Both the position numbers and the translations under genes were made by a program. This document shows, in pieces, positions 5,959-6,086 of a stretch of DNA of 6,086 nt; the first letter of the stretch is position 1; the number at the start of each line of letters is the position of its first letter. The DNA comes from Clostridia bacterium. GTDB lineage: Bacteria > Bacillota > Clostridia > Christensenellales > Aristaeellaceae. The notes beneath the pieces are model-generated. The model did no database searches, was not told the DNA's origin, and worked only from the letters and a program-made list of their open reading frames with translations. The DNA lies in assembly GCA_024404275.1 (NCBI GenBank), contig JAKSQG010000107.1:1-6086 (forward strand), in the 5' to 3' direction.

Positions 5959-6086
5959 CAATGATGAACTACGTTGCTGCTGGCCCGGATCGCGGCTATC
6001 GCAGCCTGTCCTTCTGGCCCAGTCAGGTAGTTCCAGGTCGTTTCGGGCAGCATTGAGCGGACTTCTTCCATGCGGTCATCGTGTAT
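5958..6086 (-). CDS. citC: Probable citrate lyase ligase, C-terminal end (partial)
   Basis: The last 42 residues before TGA 5958-5960 are in frame from the right edge, ending in NVVHH. The segment MEEVRSMLPETTWNYL matches the C-terminal pattern of [citrate (pro-3S)-lyase] ligase, where an acidic helix leads into a (V/L)P-x-T-T-x-x-(Y/F)-L element. CitC uses ATP and acetate to acetylate the thiol of the citrate lyase prosthetic group, switching the lyase on. Position supports the call, because citC commonly sits in the same operon as citX and citG. The catalytic nucleotidyltransferase region is outside the window, so the identification rests on a short tail plus context. The stop is 11 bases from the citXG start. 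Confidence 0.62.
   Translation of the reverse strand: MHDDRMEEVRSMLPETTWNYLTGPEGQAAIAAIRASSNVVHH

Overview
The window is a compact, almost gene-filled piece of bacterial DNA. It suggests an anaerobic, probably fermentative Bacillota (Firmicutes). The grounds are strong AGGAGG/GGAGG ribosome-binding sites, overlapping genes, citrate-lyase maturation genes, an aconitase-family hydratase and a pair of half-size chromate-transporter proteins. The exact lineage cannot be read from the sequence.

Layout: all complete genes lie on the minus strand and read from right to left as what looks like one operon. At the right edge is the 3' end of a probable citC (citrate lyase ligase, 5958-6086). It is followed after 11 bases by a citX-citG fusion (5946-4612), a 755-residue aconitase-family hydratase (4571-2304), an intercistronic hairpin (2239-2277), a flavin-reductase-like gene (2191-1733), a YhcH/YjgK/YiaL (DUF386) gene (1733-1278) and two half-size ChrA genes (1281-718 and 731-183). 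A near-perfect bidirectional terminator (152-184) separates this operon from a converging plus-strand gene, of which only the last 44 codons are present (1-135, possibly a LysR-type regulator).

How the genes fit: CitC, CitX and CitG activate citrate lyase. CitG makes the triphosphoribosyl-dephospho-CoA precursor, CitX loads it on the acyl carrier subunit, and CitC acetylates it. The lyase subunits (citD/E/F) are not in the window and probably lie beyond its right edge. The hydratase may feed citrate to the lyase from aconitate, isocitrate or a related tricarboxylate. The roles of the flavin reductase, DUF386 and ChrA pair in such a pathway are not established.

Most striking observation: two genes are interrupted only by in-frame TAG (amber) codons, three in all. 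They lie at 5491-5493 (the CitX/CitG junction), at 4780-4782 (inside CitG, before its conserved SPGG-x-ADLL motif) and at 1943-1945 (inside the flavin reductase). Family-typical protein continues in the same frame after each one. No gene in the window ends in TAG: the eight visible ends are four TAA and four TGA. CitG has no ribosome-binding site of its own. Together these point to UAG being read as an amino acid (most simply Gln, one base from CAG), or to efficient amber suppression, in this organism. Ordinary pseudogene decay or base errors in the assembly remain the alternatives.
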